Positions 8,427 to 17,561 of a stretch of 48,016 nucleotides of DNA are shown in pieces. The notes under the pieces are model-generated. The model did no database searches. It was not told where the DNA came from and worked only from the letters and a program-made list of their open reading frames with translations. This DNA is from an uncultured Holophagaceae bacterium (GTDB lineage: Bacteria > Acidobacteriota > Holophagae > Holophagales > Holophagaceae), in assembly GCA_903884655.1 (NCBI GenBank), contig CAISFO010000092.1, forward strand, positions 1-48,016. The letters are read 5' to 3'. Numbering within the stretch: position 1 is the stretch's first letter; the number at the start of each line of letters is the position of its first letter. The translations under genes and the position numbers were made by a program.

Positions 8427-9140
8427 GTGGCCACTGAGTTCCCCAAGCCCCCCGCGGGCCTCGACGCCCAGGCCCTGGTGCAGTGGTCCGCCGACACCTT
8501 CGGCGGCGAACTCGCCCTGGCCTGCAGTGCGGGGGTAGAAGACAGCGTCCTGGTCCATTTGGCGGCCCAGACTGGAACAAGTGTGCGGGTCTTCATGCTT
8601 GATACCGGGCGCCTCCATCCGGAGACCCATGAGACCTTCGAAGCGCTCCGGCGGCGCTACCCGCAGCTCCGCTTCGAGGTCTATTCTCCGGAGGGCGCCG
8701 AGGTGGAAGCCCTGGTGCAGGCCCAGGGCGGGCTCTTCGGCTTCCGCGAAGGGCTGGACCAGCGCCACGCCTGCTGCGAAGTACGCAAGCTGCGGCCCCT
8801 GAAGCGCGCCCTGGCGGGGTCCCGGGCCTGGCTCACGGGCCTTCGTCGCGAGCAGAGCCCCACCCGCATGGATCTTCTGCCCGCGGCACCCGACGGGGGC
8901 AGCCCCGAGCGCCTGAAGATCTCCCCCCTGCTGGACTGGGATCACACGCTCCTTTGGGCCTTCGCGAAGCAGCACCACATCCCGACCCATCCCCTGCACG
9001 AGGCTGGCTTCCCCTCCATCGGCTGCGCCCCCTGCACCCGGGCCATCGCACCCGGCGAGGACCTGCGCGCGGGCCGCTGGTGGTGGGAGCTGCCGGAGCA
9101 CAAGGAATGCGGACTGCATAACCGGCCCACCAAGGGATGA
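8427..9140 (+). CDS. cysH: APS reductase (assimilatory, 4Fe-4S type)
   Basis: Reduces adenylyl sulfate to sulfite with thioredoxin. The 237 residues carry an adenylate-binding core, a CC pair at 116-117 (HACCEVRK), CxxC at 200/203 (GCAPC) and the catalytic Cys228 in ECGLH. The CC..CxxC set binds a 4Fe-4S cluster and marks APS rather than PAPS reductases, which agrees with the absence of an APS kinase. I chose GTG 8427 because AAGG lies six bases upstream; a TTG at 8421 overlapping the previous stop is the alternative. Tightly coupled to cysD downstream. Confidence 0.9.
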   Translation: MATEFPKPPAGLDAQALVQWSADTFGGELALACSAGVEDSVLVHLAAQTGTSVRVFMLDTGRLHPETHETFEALRRRYPQLRFEVYSPEGAEVEALVQAQGGLFGFREGLDQRHACCEVRKLRPLKRALAGSRAWLTGLRREQSPTRMDLLPAAPDGGSPERLKISPLLDWDHTLLWAFAKQHHIPTHPLHEAGFPSIGCAPCTRAIAPGEDLRAGRWWWELPEHKECGLHNRPTKG

Positions 9141-10048
9141 CCATGACCCAGACGCTCACCCACCTCGAAGCTCTCGAGTCCGAGGCCATCCACATCCTCC
9201 GCGAAGTGGCGGGCCAGTGCGCGAACCCGGCCCTGCTCTTCAGCGGCGGCAAAGACAGCCTGGTGCTGTTGCGGCTGGCGGAAAAGGCCTTCCGCCCCGG
9301 CCGCTTCCCCTTCCCCCTGGTGCACATCGACACGGGCCACAACTATCCCGAGGTGATCGCCTTCCGCGATCAGCGCGCCACGGAGCTGGGCGAGCGGCTC
9401 ATCGTCCGAACCCTGGACGAAAGCATCGCCAAGGGCCGCATCGTCTTGCGGAACCCCACCGAAAGCCGCAACCGCCACCAAAGCGTGACGCTGTTGGACA
9501 CCCAGGAGGAGTTCAAGTTCGACTGCCTCATCGGTGGCGCCCGCCGGGATGAGGAAAAGGCCCGGGCCAAGGAGCGCATCTTCAGCTTCCGGGACGACTT
9601 CGGCCAGTGGGATCCCAAGAACCAGCGGCCCGAGCTCTGGAACCTCTACAACGCCCGCATCCATCCCGGCGAGCACCTCCGCGCCTTCCCCATCTCCAAC
9701 TGGACGGAGCTGGACGTGTGGCAGTACATCGAAGAGGAGGGCCTGGGGCTGCCCTCCATCTACTTCGCCCACGAGCGGGAAGTGGTGGTGCTGCCGGGCG
9801 GCGCCCTGCTGCCCGTAACTCACCTGACGCCGGTGCCTGCGGGAGCGGTTTCTGTCCGCCGCACCGTCCGCTTCCGCACCGTGGGCGACATCAGCTGCAC
9901 CGCGCCCGTGCTGAGCGTGGCCCACACCGTGGTCGACATCGTCAAGGAGACCGCCACCACCGAGATCACCGAGCGGGGCGCCACGCGCCTGGACGACCAG
10001 ACCAGTGAAGCCTCCATGGAACAGCGCAAGAAGGAAGGGTACTTCTGA
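9137..10048 (+). CDS. cysD: Sulfate adenylyltransferase subunit 2
   Basis: The catalytic subunit of ATP sulfurylase, which makes APS from sulfate and ATP. It is 303 residues, the usual length. The PP-loop LLFSGGKDSLVLL is near residue 35, with HIDTGHNYPEV, GGARRDEEK and SNWTELDVW beyond. Its ATG overlaps the cysH stop (ATGA), and its own stop overlaps the cysN start by one base, so the reductase and both sulfurylase subunits are co-translated. Confidence 0.95.
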   Translation: MTMTQTLTHLEALESEAIHILREVAGQCANPALLFSGGKDSLVLLRLAEKAFRPGRFPFPLVHIDTGHNYPEVIAFRDQRATELGERLIVRTLDESIAKGRIVLRNPTESRNRHQSVTLLDTQEEFKFDCLIGGARRDEEKARAKERIFSFRDDFGQWDPKNQRPELWNLYNARIHPGEHLRAFPISNWTELDVWQYIEEEGLGLPSIYFAHEREVVVLPGGALLPVTHLTPVPAGAVSVRRTVRFRTVGDISCTAPVLSVAHTVVDIVKETATTEITERGATRLDDQTSEASMEQRKKEGYF

Positions 10049-11325
10049 TGAGCCACGCCACCCTCGCGGACCACGGACTGCTGCGCTTCATCACCTGCGG
10101 CAGCGTGGACGACGGCAAAAGCACCCTCATCGGGCGCCTGCTCTACGACAGCAAGTCCATCCTGGCCGATGCCATGGATGCCCTGGCGATCTCGAGCCGC
10201 AAGCGCGGTCTCGACGAGGTGGATCTGTCGCTGCTGACCGACGGCCTCTCCGCCGAACGGGAACAGGGCATCACCATCGACGTGGCCTACCGCTACTTCA
10301 GCACCGGCACCCGCAAGTACATCCTCGCCGATGCCCCGGGCCACGAGCAGTACACCCGCAACATGGTGACCGGCGCCTCCACGGCCGATGTAGCCATCGT
10401 CCTCATCGACGCCCGCAAGGGCGTGCTCTCCCAGACCCGGCGCCACATGACCCTGGCAAAAGTCATGGGCCTGCGTCATGTGGTGGTGACCATCAACAAG
10501 ATGGACCTGGTGGGCTACGACGAGACGGTCTTCCAGCGCATCAAGGCGGAAGTGGAACCCCTGGCCCTCAAGCTGGGCATCCCTGACATCCAGTACATCC
10601 CGTTGTCGGCCCTCAAGGGCGACATGGTGGTGGACCGGGGGGAGCGGCTGGACTGGTACGCGGGTCCCACCCTCATGGCCTACCTCGAAGGGGTGGATCT
10701 GGGCACTCAGGATCTCGAAGCTCCCTTCCGCTTTCCGGTGCAGCTGGTATGTAGGCCCCGCACCGAGGAGCTCCTCGACTATCGCGGCTACCAGGGGCGT
10801 ATCGAAAGCGGCAGCGTGTCCCCGGGCGACGCCGTTACCATCCTGCCCTCCGGTGTCCGCACCAAGATCAAGCGGGTGGAGTTCTTCGGACGTGATCTTG
10901 AGCGCGCCATCGCGGGCCAGAGCGTGACCCTGCACCTGGAGGACGAGGTGGATGCCAGTCGCGGCGACCTCATCGCCGGCAGCGCCGGGGCTCCCGTCCC
11001 CGCCCGGGATCTGAACGCCACCCTCTGCTGGTTCAACGAGCAGCCCCTGGATCCCATGAGCCGGCTGATCCTGCGCCACGGCACCCGGGAGGTGCGCGCC
11101 AAGGTCACGGAGATCCTGGGCCGCCTGGACCTGCAGGCCCTGGAATCCGTGCCCGCCCAGGAGCTGCGCATGAACGACATCGCCACCGCGCATCTTCGCC
11201 TCCAGCAGCCCATCGCCGCCGATCCCCACGACTGGGTGCGCAGCGGGGGCAACTTCATCCTCATCGACGAGGCCACCAACGCCACTGTCGCCGCAGGGCT
11301 GGTGCTGGCCCAGGAATCCTACTGA
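10048..11325 (+). CDS. cysN: Sulfate adenylyltransferase subunit 1 (GTPase)
   Basis: An EF-Tu-like GTPase that drives APS formation by CysD through GTP hydrolysis. 425 residues with G1 GSVDDGKST, switch region REQGITIDVAYRYF, G3 DAPGHEQY and G4 NKMD, then beta-barrel domains. There is no C-terminal APS kinase (CysC) fusion, which fits the direct APS route set by the upstream reductase. Last gene of the tight block; a 149-base gap with a leader ORF follows. Confidence 0.95.
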   Translation: MSHATLADHGLLRFITCGSVDDGKSTLIGRLLYDSKSILADAMDALAISSRKRGLDEVDLSLLTDGLSAEREQGITIDVAYRYFSTGTRKYILADAPGHEQYTRNMVTGASTADVAIVLIDARKGVLSQTRRHMTLAKVMGLRHVVVTINKMDLVGYDETVFQRIKAEVEPLALKLGIPDIQYIPLSALKGDMVVDRGERLDWYAGPTLMAYLEGVDLGTQDLEAPFRFPVQLVCRPRTEELLDYRGYQGRIESGSVSPGDAVTILPSGVRTKIKRVEFFGRDLERAIAGQSVTLHLEDEVDASRGDLIAGSAGAPVPARDLNATLCWFNEQPLDPMSRLILRHGTREVRAKVTEILGRLDLQALESVPAQELRMNDIATAHLRLQQPIAADPHDWVRSGGNFILIDEATNATVAAGLVLAQESY

Positions 11326-11356
11326 CAGCCAACCCGACCCCATTCCAGGAGACCCC

Positions 11357-11383
11357 ATGTGCCGTCGCTGTTGTCGCCCTTGA
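11357..11383 (+). CDS. Poly-cysteine leader peptide ORF
   Basis: An 8-codon ORF reading MCRRCCRP, with three Cys codons out of eight, two adjacent. An AGGAGA ribosome site sits four bases before its ATG, stronger than that of the sulfate-binding protein gene 91 bases downstream. Poly-Cys leader ORFs upstream of sulfur genes are known as cysteine-responsive attenuators in mycobacteria and some other bacteria: ribosomes stall at Cys codons when Cys-tRNA is scarce. Its place between the reduction block and the sulfate importer fits that role. Function here is inference. Confidence 0.6.
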   Translation: MCRRCCRP

Positions 11384-11410
11384 CAGAGTCCCGCCCATCA
11401 ACCTGCTGCA

Positions 11411-11467
11411 CTCCTCTGCGTCCCTTCTTGCTTCACGGTGAACCTTTTTTCACCCCACTTGTCTGGA
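11411..11467 (+). promoter_or_regulatory. Putative leader RNA structure upstream of sulfate-binding protein gene
   Basis: Between the leader ORF and the next start, GGTGAA-CCTTTT-TTCACC (11437-11454) is a perfect six-pair hairpin ten bases before the GGA at 11465-11467 that must serve as ribosome site. CTCCT at 11411-11415 can pair with AGGAG of the leader ORF. No T tract follows the hairpin, so control would be translational or Rho-linked rather than by a classical terminator. Confidence 0.35.
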
Positions 11468-11474
11468 TCCCGTC

Positions 11475-12473
11475 ATGAAACCGTTTCTTCGAACACTGCT
11501 CCTGCTGGCTACGCTGGGCGCCACCCTCCAGGCCCAGGACATCAAGCTGCTGAACGTCTCCTACGACCCCACGCGCGAACTGTACCAGGCCATCAACCCC
11601 GCCTTCGCGGCCCACTGGAAGGCCAAGACCGGCCAGACCGTGACCATCTCCCAGTCCCACGGCGGCTCGGGCAAGCAGGCCCGCTCCGTGATCGACGGCC
11701 TGCCGGCGGATGTGGTGACCCTGGCCCTGGCCCATGACATCGATGCCCTGGCAACCCAGCGCCAGCTGCTGCCGGTGGACTGGCAGAAGCGCCTGCCTGG
11801 GAACAGCTCGCCCTACCTCTCCACCGTGGTGTTCCTGGTGCGGGCCGGCAACCCCAAGGGCATCCGCGACTGGAACGATCTGCTCAAGCCCGGCGTCCAG
11901 ATCATCACCCCCAATCCCAAGACCAGCGGCGGCGCCCGCTGGAACTACCTGGCGGCCTGGGGCCAGGCCCTCAAGCAGAAGGACGGTTCCGAGGCCAAAG
12001 CCCGGGCTTACATCACCGAACTCTTCAAGCGCGTGCCTGTGCTGGACAGCGGCGCCCGGGGCGCCACCACCACCTTCGTGGAGCGGGGCCTGGGCGACGT
12101 GCTGCTGGCCTGGGAGAACGAGGCCCTGCTGGTGACCGAGGGTACGGGCAAGGGCAAGTTCCAGATCGTGCTGCCCTCCACGAGCATCCTGGCGGAGCCC
12201 TCCGTGGCCTGGGTGGACAAGGTGGTGCAGAAGAAGGGCACGGCGGCTGTGGCCAAGGCCTACCTGGAGTTCCTCTACACGCCCGAAGCCCAGAGGCTCA
12301 TCGCCCAGAACGGCTACCGCCCCTCGGATCCCAAGGCCCTGAAGGCCGCGGGCAGCCGGTTCCCGCAGCTGAAGCTCTTCACCATCGCCGACACTTTTGG
12401 CGGCTGGGACCGCGCCCACGAGACCCACTTCAAGGACGGCGGCAGCTTCGACCAGATCGTCGCGCAGAAGTAG
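11475..12473 (+). CDS. sbp: Sulfate ABC transporter periplasmic binding protein
   Basis: 332 residues with a clear Sec signal peptide ([20 protein letters not shown], cut before QD). The mature protein starts like Sbp/Cys[46 protein letters not shown], then [17 protein letters not shown]. It binds sulfate or thiosulfate in the periplasm and delivers it to the CysTW permease encoded directly after. The ribosome site is weak, which suits control by the poly-Cys leader upstream. Confidence 0.95.
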   Translation: MKPFLRTLLLLATLGATLQAQDIKLLNVSYDPTRELYQAINPAFAAHWKAKTGQTVTISQSHGGSGKQARSVIDGLPADVVTLALAHDIDALATQRQLLPVDWQKRLPGNSSPYLSTVVFLVRAGNPKGIRDWNDLLKPGVQIITPNPKTSGGARWNYLAAWGQALKQKDGSEAKARAYITELFKRVPVLDSGARGATTTFVERGLGDVLLAWENEALLVTEGTGKGKFQIVLPSTSILAEPSVAWVDKVVQKKGTAAVAKAYLEFLYTPEAQRLIAQNGYRPSDPKALKAAGSRFPQLKLFTIADTFGGWDRAHETHFKDGGSFDQIVAQK

Positions 12474-12477
12474 GCCC

Positions 12478-13290
12478 ATGTCCTTCACCCGTCGCCCCGG
12501 CTTCGCCCTCAGCACGGGCATCACCCTGCTGGGCACCAGCCTCATGATCCTCCTGCCCCTGGCGGCCCTGGCCATGAAGGCCATCCACGCCAAGGCTGGG
12601 ACCTTCGGGGCCGTGCTCAGCAACCCGCGGGTGCAGACCGCCTGCCTGTTCAGCCTGGGGGCCGCCCTCGCGGCGGCCCTCTTCAACCTGGTATGGGGCA
12701 GCCTCATTGCCTGGGTGCTGGTGCGCTATCCCTTCCCGGGGCGGCGCCTGGCGGACGCCCTGGTGGACCTGCCCTTCGCCCTGCCCACGGCCGTGGCCGG
12801 GCTCACCTTGTCCTCGCTCTACGGCCCCAAGGGCTGGATCGGGCACCTCATCCCCTTCCCCGTGGTCTACAACCGCCTCGGTGTGGTGCTGGCGCTCAGC
12901 TTCGTGAGCCTGCCCTTCGTGGTGCGCAGTCTGCAGCCCGTACTGGAGGAGCTGCCCCGGGAAATGGAAGAGGCCGCCGCCTGCCTGGGCGCCACCCGCT
13001 GGGCCACCCTGCGCAAGGTGGTGCTGCCCCAGCTGCTGCCGGCCATTCTCAGCGGCTTCGCACTGTCCTTCGCCCGAGCCGTGGGTGAGTACGGCAGCGT
13101 GGTCTTCGTCTCGGGCAACCTGCCCTTCAAGACCGAAATTGCGCCGCTGCTCATCGTCGTGAAGCTGGAGCAGTACGACTACGACGGTGCCGTGGCCCTG
13201 GCGGTGATCATGCTGGCGGTCTCGCTCCTGGTGCTCACGACCATCCACCTGCTGCACCGACGGTTTGGGGGGGCCACCCACCATGTCTGA
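12478..13290 (+). CDS. cysT: Sulfate ABC transporter permease CysT
   Basis: 270 residues with six membrane segments. It carries the permease EAA loop (EEAAACLGATRWATLRKVVLPQLLPAI) that docks on CysA, and the family stretch RAVGEYGSVVFVSGNLPFKTEI. I chose the ATG at 12478, four bases after the sbp stop; the open frame upstream lies within sbp. Its end overlaps the start of cysW by eight bases. Confidence 0.94.
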   Translation: MSFTRRPGFALSTGITLLGTSLMILLPLAALAMKAIHAKAGTFGAVLSNPRVQTACLFSLGAALAAALFNLVWGSLIAWVLVRYPFPGRRLADALVDLPFALPTAVAGLTLSSLYGPKGWIGHLIPFPVVYNRLGVVLALSFVSLPFVVRSLQPVLEELPREMEEAAACLGATRWATLRKVVLPQLLPAILSGFALSFARAVGEYGSVVFVSGNLPFKTEIAPLLIVVKLEQYDYDGAVALAVIMLAVSLLVLTTIHLLHRRFGGATHHV

Positions 13291-14131
13291 CTTTCGGCCC
13301 CTCGCCGAAGGCGTGGGGGAACCCCGCTGGCTGCGGCGGAGCCTCACGGCCCTGACCGTCGTCTTCATGGCGGTGTTCCTGCTGCTGCCCCTCGCCAACA
13401 TCTTCCACGCGGCCCTGTCCGAGGGCTGGCGGGTGTTTCTTGCAAGCCTCCAGGACGAGAACGCCGCGGCGGCCATCCGCCTGAGCCTGGTCAGCACCGC
13501 CGCCGCCGTGCTCATCAGCGGCGTCTTCGGCCTGGCGGCGGCCTGGCTGCTGGGGCGCCACCGCATCCCCGGGCACGGCCTCTGGGTGGCCATCCTGGAC
13601 CTGCCCTTCGCCATCTCGCCCGTGGTGGCGGGCCTCATGTTCGTGCTGCTCTGCGGCCAGGACGGGTGGCTTGGGCCCTGGTTCGACCGGCACGGCATCC
13701 AGATCATCTTCGCCAAGCCGGGCATCGTGCTGGCCACGGCCTTCGTCACCTTCCCCTTCGTGGCCCGGGAGCTGCTGCCCCTGGTGCAGGCCCTGGGGCC
13801 GGAATCGGAGGAGGCGGCGCTGCTGCTGGGGGCATCGCCACTGCAGACCTTCTGGCGGGTCACCCTGCCGGCCCTCAAGTGGGGCCTGATCTACGGCGTG
13901 ATCCTCTGCGCCAGCCGGGCCATGGGCGAGTTCGGCGCCGTGAGCGTGGTGAGCGGCCACATTCGCGGGGAGACCATGACCCTGCCCCTGCACATCGAGG
14001 CCACCTACAACGAGTACCAGTTCGGGGCGGCCTTCGCCTGCGCCAGCCTGCTCAGCCTCATGGCCCTGGTGAGCCTGGCCCTGAAGTCCTTCGTCGCCTG
14101 GCGGGCCCGCCGGGACCGGGAGTTGGCATGA
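13283..14131 (+). CDS. cysW: Sulfate ABC transporter permease CysW
   Basis: 282 residues and six membrane segments; the partner of CysT in the membrane. The EAA loop [28 protein letters not shown] and the family-specific [25 protein letters not shown] are both present. The ATG at 13283 lies within the last codons of cysT and its stop overlaps the cysA start (ATGA), so the importer subunits are translationally coupled. Confidence 0.94.
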   Translation: MSDFRPLAEGVGEPRWLRRSLTALTVVFMAVFLLLPLANIFHAALSEGWRVFLASLQDENAAAAIRLSLVSTAAAVLISGVFGLAAAWLLGRHRIPGHGLWVAILDLPFAISPVVAGLMFVLLCGQDGWLGPWFDRHGIQIIFAKPGIVLATAFVTFPFVARELLPLVQALGPESEEAALLLGASPLQTFWRVTLPALKWGLIYGVILCASRAMGEFGAVSVVSGHIRGETMTLPLHIEATYNEYQFGAAFACASLLSLMALVSLALKSFVAWRARRDRELA

Positions 14132-15120
14132 GTATCGAAGTCAGGAATCTCACCAAGCGCCTGGGCGGCAAGACCATCCTCGACCGGGTGAACCTCGAGA
14201 TCCCCGAAGGCAGCCTCATGGCCCTCTTGGGCCCCAGCGGCTCGGGCAAGACCACCCTGCTGCGAGTCATTGCCGGCCTGGAGTCGCCTGACGAGGGCGA
14301 CGTGCTGGTGCGCGGAGAGTCCAACACCGTGCGACGCCCCCAGGACCGCCACGTGGGCTTCGTCTTCCAGCACTACGCGCTGTTTCCCCACATGAGCGTC
14401 CGGCAGAACGTGGCCTTCGGCCTGGACGTGAAGCCTCGGGCCTTGCGTCCCTCCAAGGAGGTCATCCGCGCCCGCGTGGACGAGCTGCTGGAACTCATCC
14501 AGATGGACAGCTACGGCAGCCGCCTGCCCGCGGAGCTGAGCGGCGGTCAGCGCCAGCGGGTGGCCCTGGCCCGGGCCCTGGCGGTGGAACCAAAGGTCCT
14601 GCTTCTGGACGAGCCCTTCGGGGCCCTGGACGCCCAGGTGCGGGCTGAGCTGCGCCAGTGGCTGCGCCGCCTGCACGATGTCTCCAAGGTCACCACGGTC
14701 CTGGTCACCCACGATCAGGAGGAGGCCATGGAAGTGGCCGATACGGTGGCCGTCATGAACAGGGCCCGGGTCGAGCAGGTCGGCCACCCCAGAGACATCT
14801 ACGATCACCCCGCCACGGCCTTCGTGGCCCGCTTCGTGGGCCAGATGAACCAGCTGCACCAGGTGGCCGATGGCACCGCCTTCGCCCGGCCCCACGAGAT
14901 GGAGCTTAGCCTGGACGCTTCGGAAGGCGAGGCCGCCCAGGTGGTCAAGCTGGTGTCGATGGGCCCCCTCGCCCGCCTCCGGTTGCGCCTGCCTTCGGGG
15001 CTGGAGCTGGATGCCCACCTCACCCGGGAGCGGCTGGCCCAGCTCCAGATCACCGAAGGCACCCACCTCTTCGTCCGGCCGGGCAAAGTGTCGATCTTCG
15101 CCGATGACTACAGCATCTGA
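14128..15120 (+). CDS. cysA: Sulfate ABC transporter ATPase CysA
   Basis: 330 residues. Walker [11 protein letters not shown] loop [14 protein letters not shown], signature [15 protein letters not shown], Walker [13 protein letters not shown] and switch histidine [10 protein letters not shown] are intact. The C-terminal regulatory TOBE part is shorter than in the ~365-residue E. coli protein. It powers sulfate import through CysTW. Last gene of the importer block. Confidence 0.95.
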   Translation: MSIEVRNLTKRLGGKTILDRVNLEIPEGSLMALLGPSGSGKTTLLRVIAGLESPDEGDVLVRGESNTVRRPQDRHVGFVFQHYALFPHMSVRQNVAFGLDVKPRALRPSKEVIRARVDELLELIQMDSYGSRLPAELSGGQRQRVALARALAVEPKVLLLDEPFGALDAQVRAELRQWLRRLHDVSKVTTVLVTHDQEEAMEVADTVAVMNRARVEQVGHPRDIYDHPATAFVARFVGQMNQLHQVADGTAFARPHEMELSLDASEGEAAQVVKLVSMGPLARLRLRLPSGLELDAHLTRERLAQLQITEGTHLFVRPGKVSIFADDYSI

Positions 15121-15204
15121 TCGCCCCGGTGCCGCCCTGGTCGGCGGGTAGGCCATACTCAGGCTGGTCGAGACTTGTCAGAACACCTTGCCCCGGAGTC
15201 TTCC

Positions 15205-16170
15205 ATGTCCCATCCATCGCCCAGGCTGGACGGAGCCTCCCCCGCCGGATTCTCCGAGCTGGTCGCCGCCATCGTAGCCAGTGACCTGGCGGAACCCGTC
15301 ACCCGGCACATCGACGCGGGGTCCCTGCCCAACCGGGACGCGGTGATCGACCTCATCAAGAAGCTCCGGGAGCTGCTGTTCCCCGGCTACTTCGGCAAGC
15401 AGAACCTCACCACCCAGACCCTGGAATACTACGTGGGCGAGCTGCTGGGGGACATCCGCACCCGGCTCTTCGAGCAGGTGTTGAACGTCATCCGCCACCA
15501 GGCCACCCGCCATGGTAGCCCGACCCTTGATTTCGAAAAAACCGCCGAAGAGATCGTGCAGACCTTCCTCACGACCATCCCGGACCTCAGGGCCGTCCTC
15601 GCCACCGACGTGCAGGCCGCCTTCGAGGGGGACCCCGCCGCGGGCGACACCGACGAGGTGATCTTCTCCTACCCGGGCATCTTCGCCATTACGGTGCACC
15701 GCATCGCCCACGAGCTCTTCAAGCTCAAGGTGCCCCTGATCCCCAGGATCATGAGCGAGTACGCCCACGCCCTCACGGGCATCGACATCCACCCGGGCGC
15801 CACCATCGCGGAGTACTTCTTCATCGACCACGGCACCGGCGTGGTGATCGGTGAGACCACCACCATCGGCCGCTGGGCCAAGATCTATCAGGGTGTCACC
15901 CTGGGGGCCCTGTCCACCCGCGGCGGCCAGGGGCTGAAAGGCGTCAAGCGTCATCCCACCCTGAAGGAGCGGGTCACGGTCTACTCCGGCGCCTCGATTC
16001 TGGGGGGCGACACCGTGATCGGCGATGAGGCCGTCATCAGCAGCAACGTGTTCGTCACCCAGTCCGTGCCCGCCCAGACCCGGGTCACGGTCAAGAATCC
16101 CGAGCTGCAGTACCGCAACCGCCAGCCCCAGGAGTTCAGGCAGGAAATCGTGGACGACTGGATGATCTGA
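15205..16170 (+). CDS. cysE: Serine O-acetyltransferase
   Basis: Makes O-acetylserine from serine and acetyl-CoA, the carbon acceptor for sulfide. 321 residues: an alpha-helical N-terminal domain of about 190 residues and a left-handed beta-helix of hexapeptide repeats with GIDIHPGATI, FIDHGTGVVIGETTTIG and GDTVIGDEAVISSN. The ATG at 15205 has GGAG at correct spacing; a TTG 30 bases earlier is less likely. It follows cysA by 84 bases and completes the cysteine route. The last codon TGA is half of a TGATCA palindrome whose other half is the stop of the convergent gene. Confidence 0.93.
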   Translation: MSHPSPRLDGASPAGFSELVAAIVASDLAEPVTRHIDAGSLPNRDAVIDLIKKLRELLFPGYFGKQNLTTQTLEYYVGELLGDIRTRLFEQVLNVIRHQATRHGSPTLDFEKTAEEIVQTFLTTIPDLRAVLATDVQAAFEGDPAAGDTDEVIFSYPGIFAITVHRIAHELFKLKVPLIPRIMSEYAHALTGIDIHPGATIAEYFFIDHGTGVVIGETTTIGRWAKIYQGVTLGALSTRGGQGLKGVKRHPTLKERVTVYSGASILGGDTVIGDEAVISSNVFVTQSVPAQTRVTVKNPELQYRNRQPQEFRQEIVDDWMI

Positions 16171-17325
16171 TCAGCTGCTCCCCGCAAAGAACCGCAGCCG
16201 CCTTCCCGCCTCCACCAGCAGGTCATCGGTCTTGCAGAAGGCGAAGCGGACCCTGCGCGAGGCGGTCGGATCCGAGAGGAAGCTGGACAGGGGTACCGTC
16301 GCCACGCCCGCCTCCTGCACGAGCCGCGTGGCGAAGGTGACGTCATCCTCGTCGGCCAGGGCGGAGTAGTCCGCCAGCACATAGTAGGCGCCCTGAGGGG
16401 GCGTCAGCTTGAACCCGGCCTGCCTCAGCGCCCCGCAGAGCAGGTCCCGGCGCTGGCGGTAGGCCTCGGCCATACCGGTGTAGTAGTCAGTGGGCAGTGT
16501 CTCCATGGCCGTGGCCACGGCCTCCTGCAGGGGCGCGGGTGCGCCCACCGTGAGGAAGTCGTGGACCTTGCGGATGGCGGCAGTCAGGGTCCTTGGGGCG
16601 ATGATGGTGCCGATGCGCCAGCCCGTGACGGCAAAGGTCTTGGAGGCGCCGGAAATGGTGATGGTGCGCTCGGCCATGCCCGGCAGTGTGGCAATGGGAA
16701 TGTGCCGTCCTTCGTAGATGATGTGCTCGTAGATCTCGTCGGTAATGGCATAGGCGCCATGCCGCTGGCACAGCGCGGCGATGCCGGCCAGTTCAGCGGC
16801 CGTGAACACCTTGCCCGTCGGGTTGTTGGGCGTGTTCAGGATGATGGCCCGCGTCCGGGGACCGAAGGCGTGCGCCAGCCGATCCAGGTCCAGGGGCTCG
16901 CCCACGGGCAGCGGCACGTGGACCGGCGTGGCCCCGCAGAGCACCGCGTCGGGGCCGTAGTTCTCGTACCAGGGCTCGAAGACGATGACCTCCTCGCCGG
17001 GATCCACCAGGGCCAGCAGCACGGACGCCATGGCCTCGGTGGCCCCGCAGGTGACGGTGATCTCCGTGTCTGGGTCCACAGCCAGACCGTAGAAAGCCTG
17101 CATCTTTCGGCTAAGGGCCTCGCGCAGCCGCTTGGCGCCCCAGGTGATGGCGTACTGGTTCACATCGGCCCGGATGGCCGCGACGGCCGCCTCCTTGAGC
17201 AGGTCCGGCGCCGGGAAGTTGGGGAAGCCCTGGGCCAGGTTGATGGCTCCGTGCTCGTTGGCCAGCCGGGTCATCCCCCGGATGACGGATTCCGTGAAGC
17301 CGTGGGTGCGTCTGGCCGTGTGCAT
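16171..17325 (-). CDS. Class I/II PLP aminotransferase (methionine/kynurenine type)
   Basis: 384 residues, fold type I. Motifs: NLAQGFPNF, VNQYAITWG, TCGATEAM, NTPNNPTGKV, DEIYEHIIYEG, PLP lysine in SGASKTFAVTGWRIG, and C-terminal RRVRFAFCK binding the carboxylate. These match the YbdL/KAT group that transaminates methionine or aromatic amino acids, which would suit a sulfur neighbourhood, though specificity cannot be read from sequence alone. The start at 17325 has a perfect GGAGG five bases upstream; the longer frame upstream is non-coding. Convergent with cysE with zero intergenic bases. Confidence 0.88.
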   Translation of the reverse strand: MHTARRTHGFTESVIRGMTRLANEHGAINLAQGFPNFPAPDLLKEAAVAAIRADVNQYAITWGAKRLREALSRKMQAFYGLAVDPDTEITVTCGATEAMASVLLALVDPGEEVIVFEPWYENYGPDAVLCGATPVHVPLPVGEPLDLDRLAHAFGPRTRAIILNTPNNPTGKVFTAAELAGIAALCQRHGAYAITDEIYEHIIYEGRHIPIATLPGMAERTITISGASKTFAVTGWRIGTIIAPRTLTAAIRKVHDFLTVGAPAPLQEAVATAMETLPTDYYTGMAEAYRQRRDLLCGALRQAGFKLTPPQGAYYVLADYSALADEDDVTFATRLVQEAGVATVPLSSFLSDPTASRRVRFAFCKTDDLLVEAGRRLRFFAGSS

Positions 17326-17561
17326 AAACCTCCGGGATGAATACGACAAATTCAACAAGTGAATTTGGCCACAAAGAACCCAAAACGCACAAAGGAGAAA
17401 CCAGGTCACCTGGCCTTCTCTGTGCTGTTCCGGGTGGGTAACCCCGGGCAGGCGGGCTGCAGGCCGCACATCCCTGCCTGCAGCCCCGTTTGGCAGAGAC
17501 TGGCATTGACACCCGGCCCGGACCAGACCAAGGTCAGTCCATCCTGTCAAGGACCGACCGC
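17326..17561. promoter_or_regulatory. Divergent control region with palindromes
   Basis: This 236-base gap separates the aminotransferase (left) from the lipoprotein (right). It holds a perfect palindrome AAATTCA-ACAAG-TGAATTT (17348-17366), 23 bases from the aminotransferase start, a plausible operator. CCAGG-TCA-CCTGG (17401-17413) is a second one. Between them CACAAAGAAC and GCACAAAGGAG are near-repeats. No clear promoter hexamers. Confidence 0.4.

Noticed and set aside
9820..11358. 512-residue minus-strand ORF
   Set aside because: Antisense shadow of cysD/cysN.
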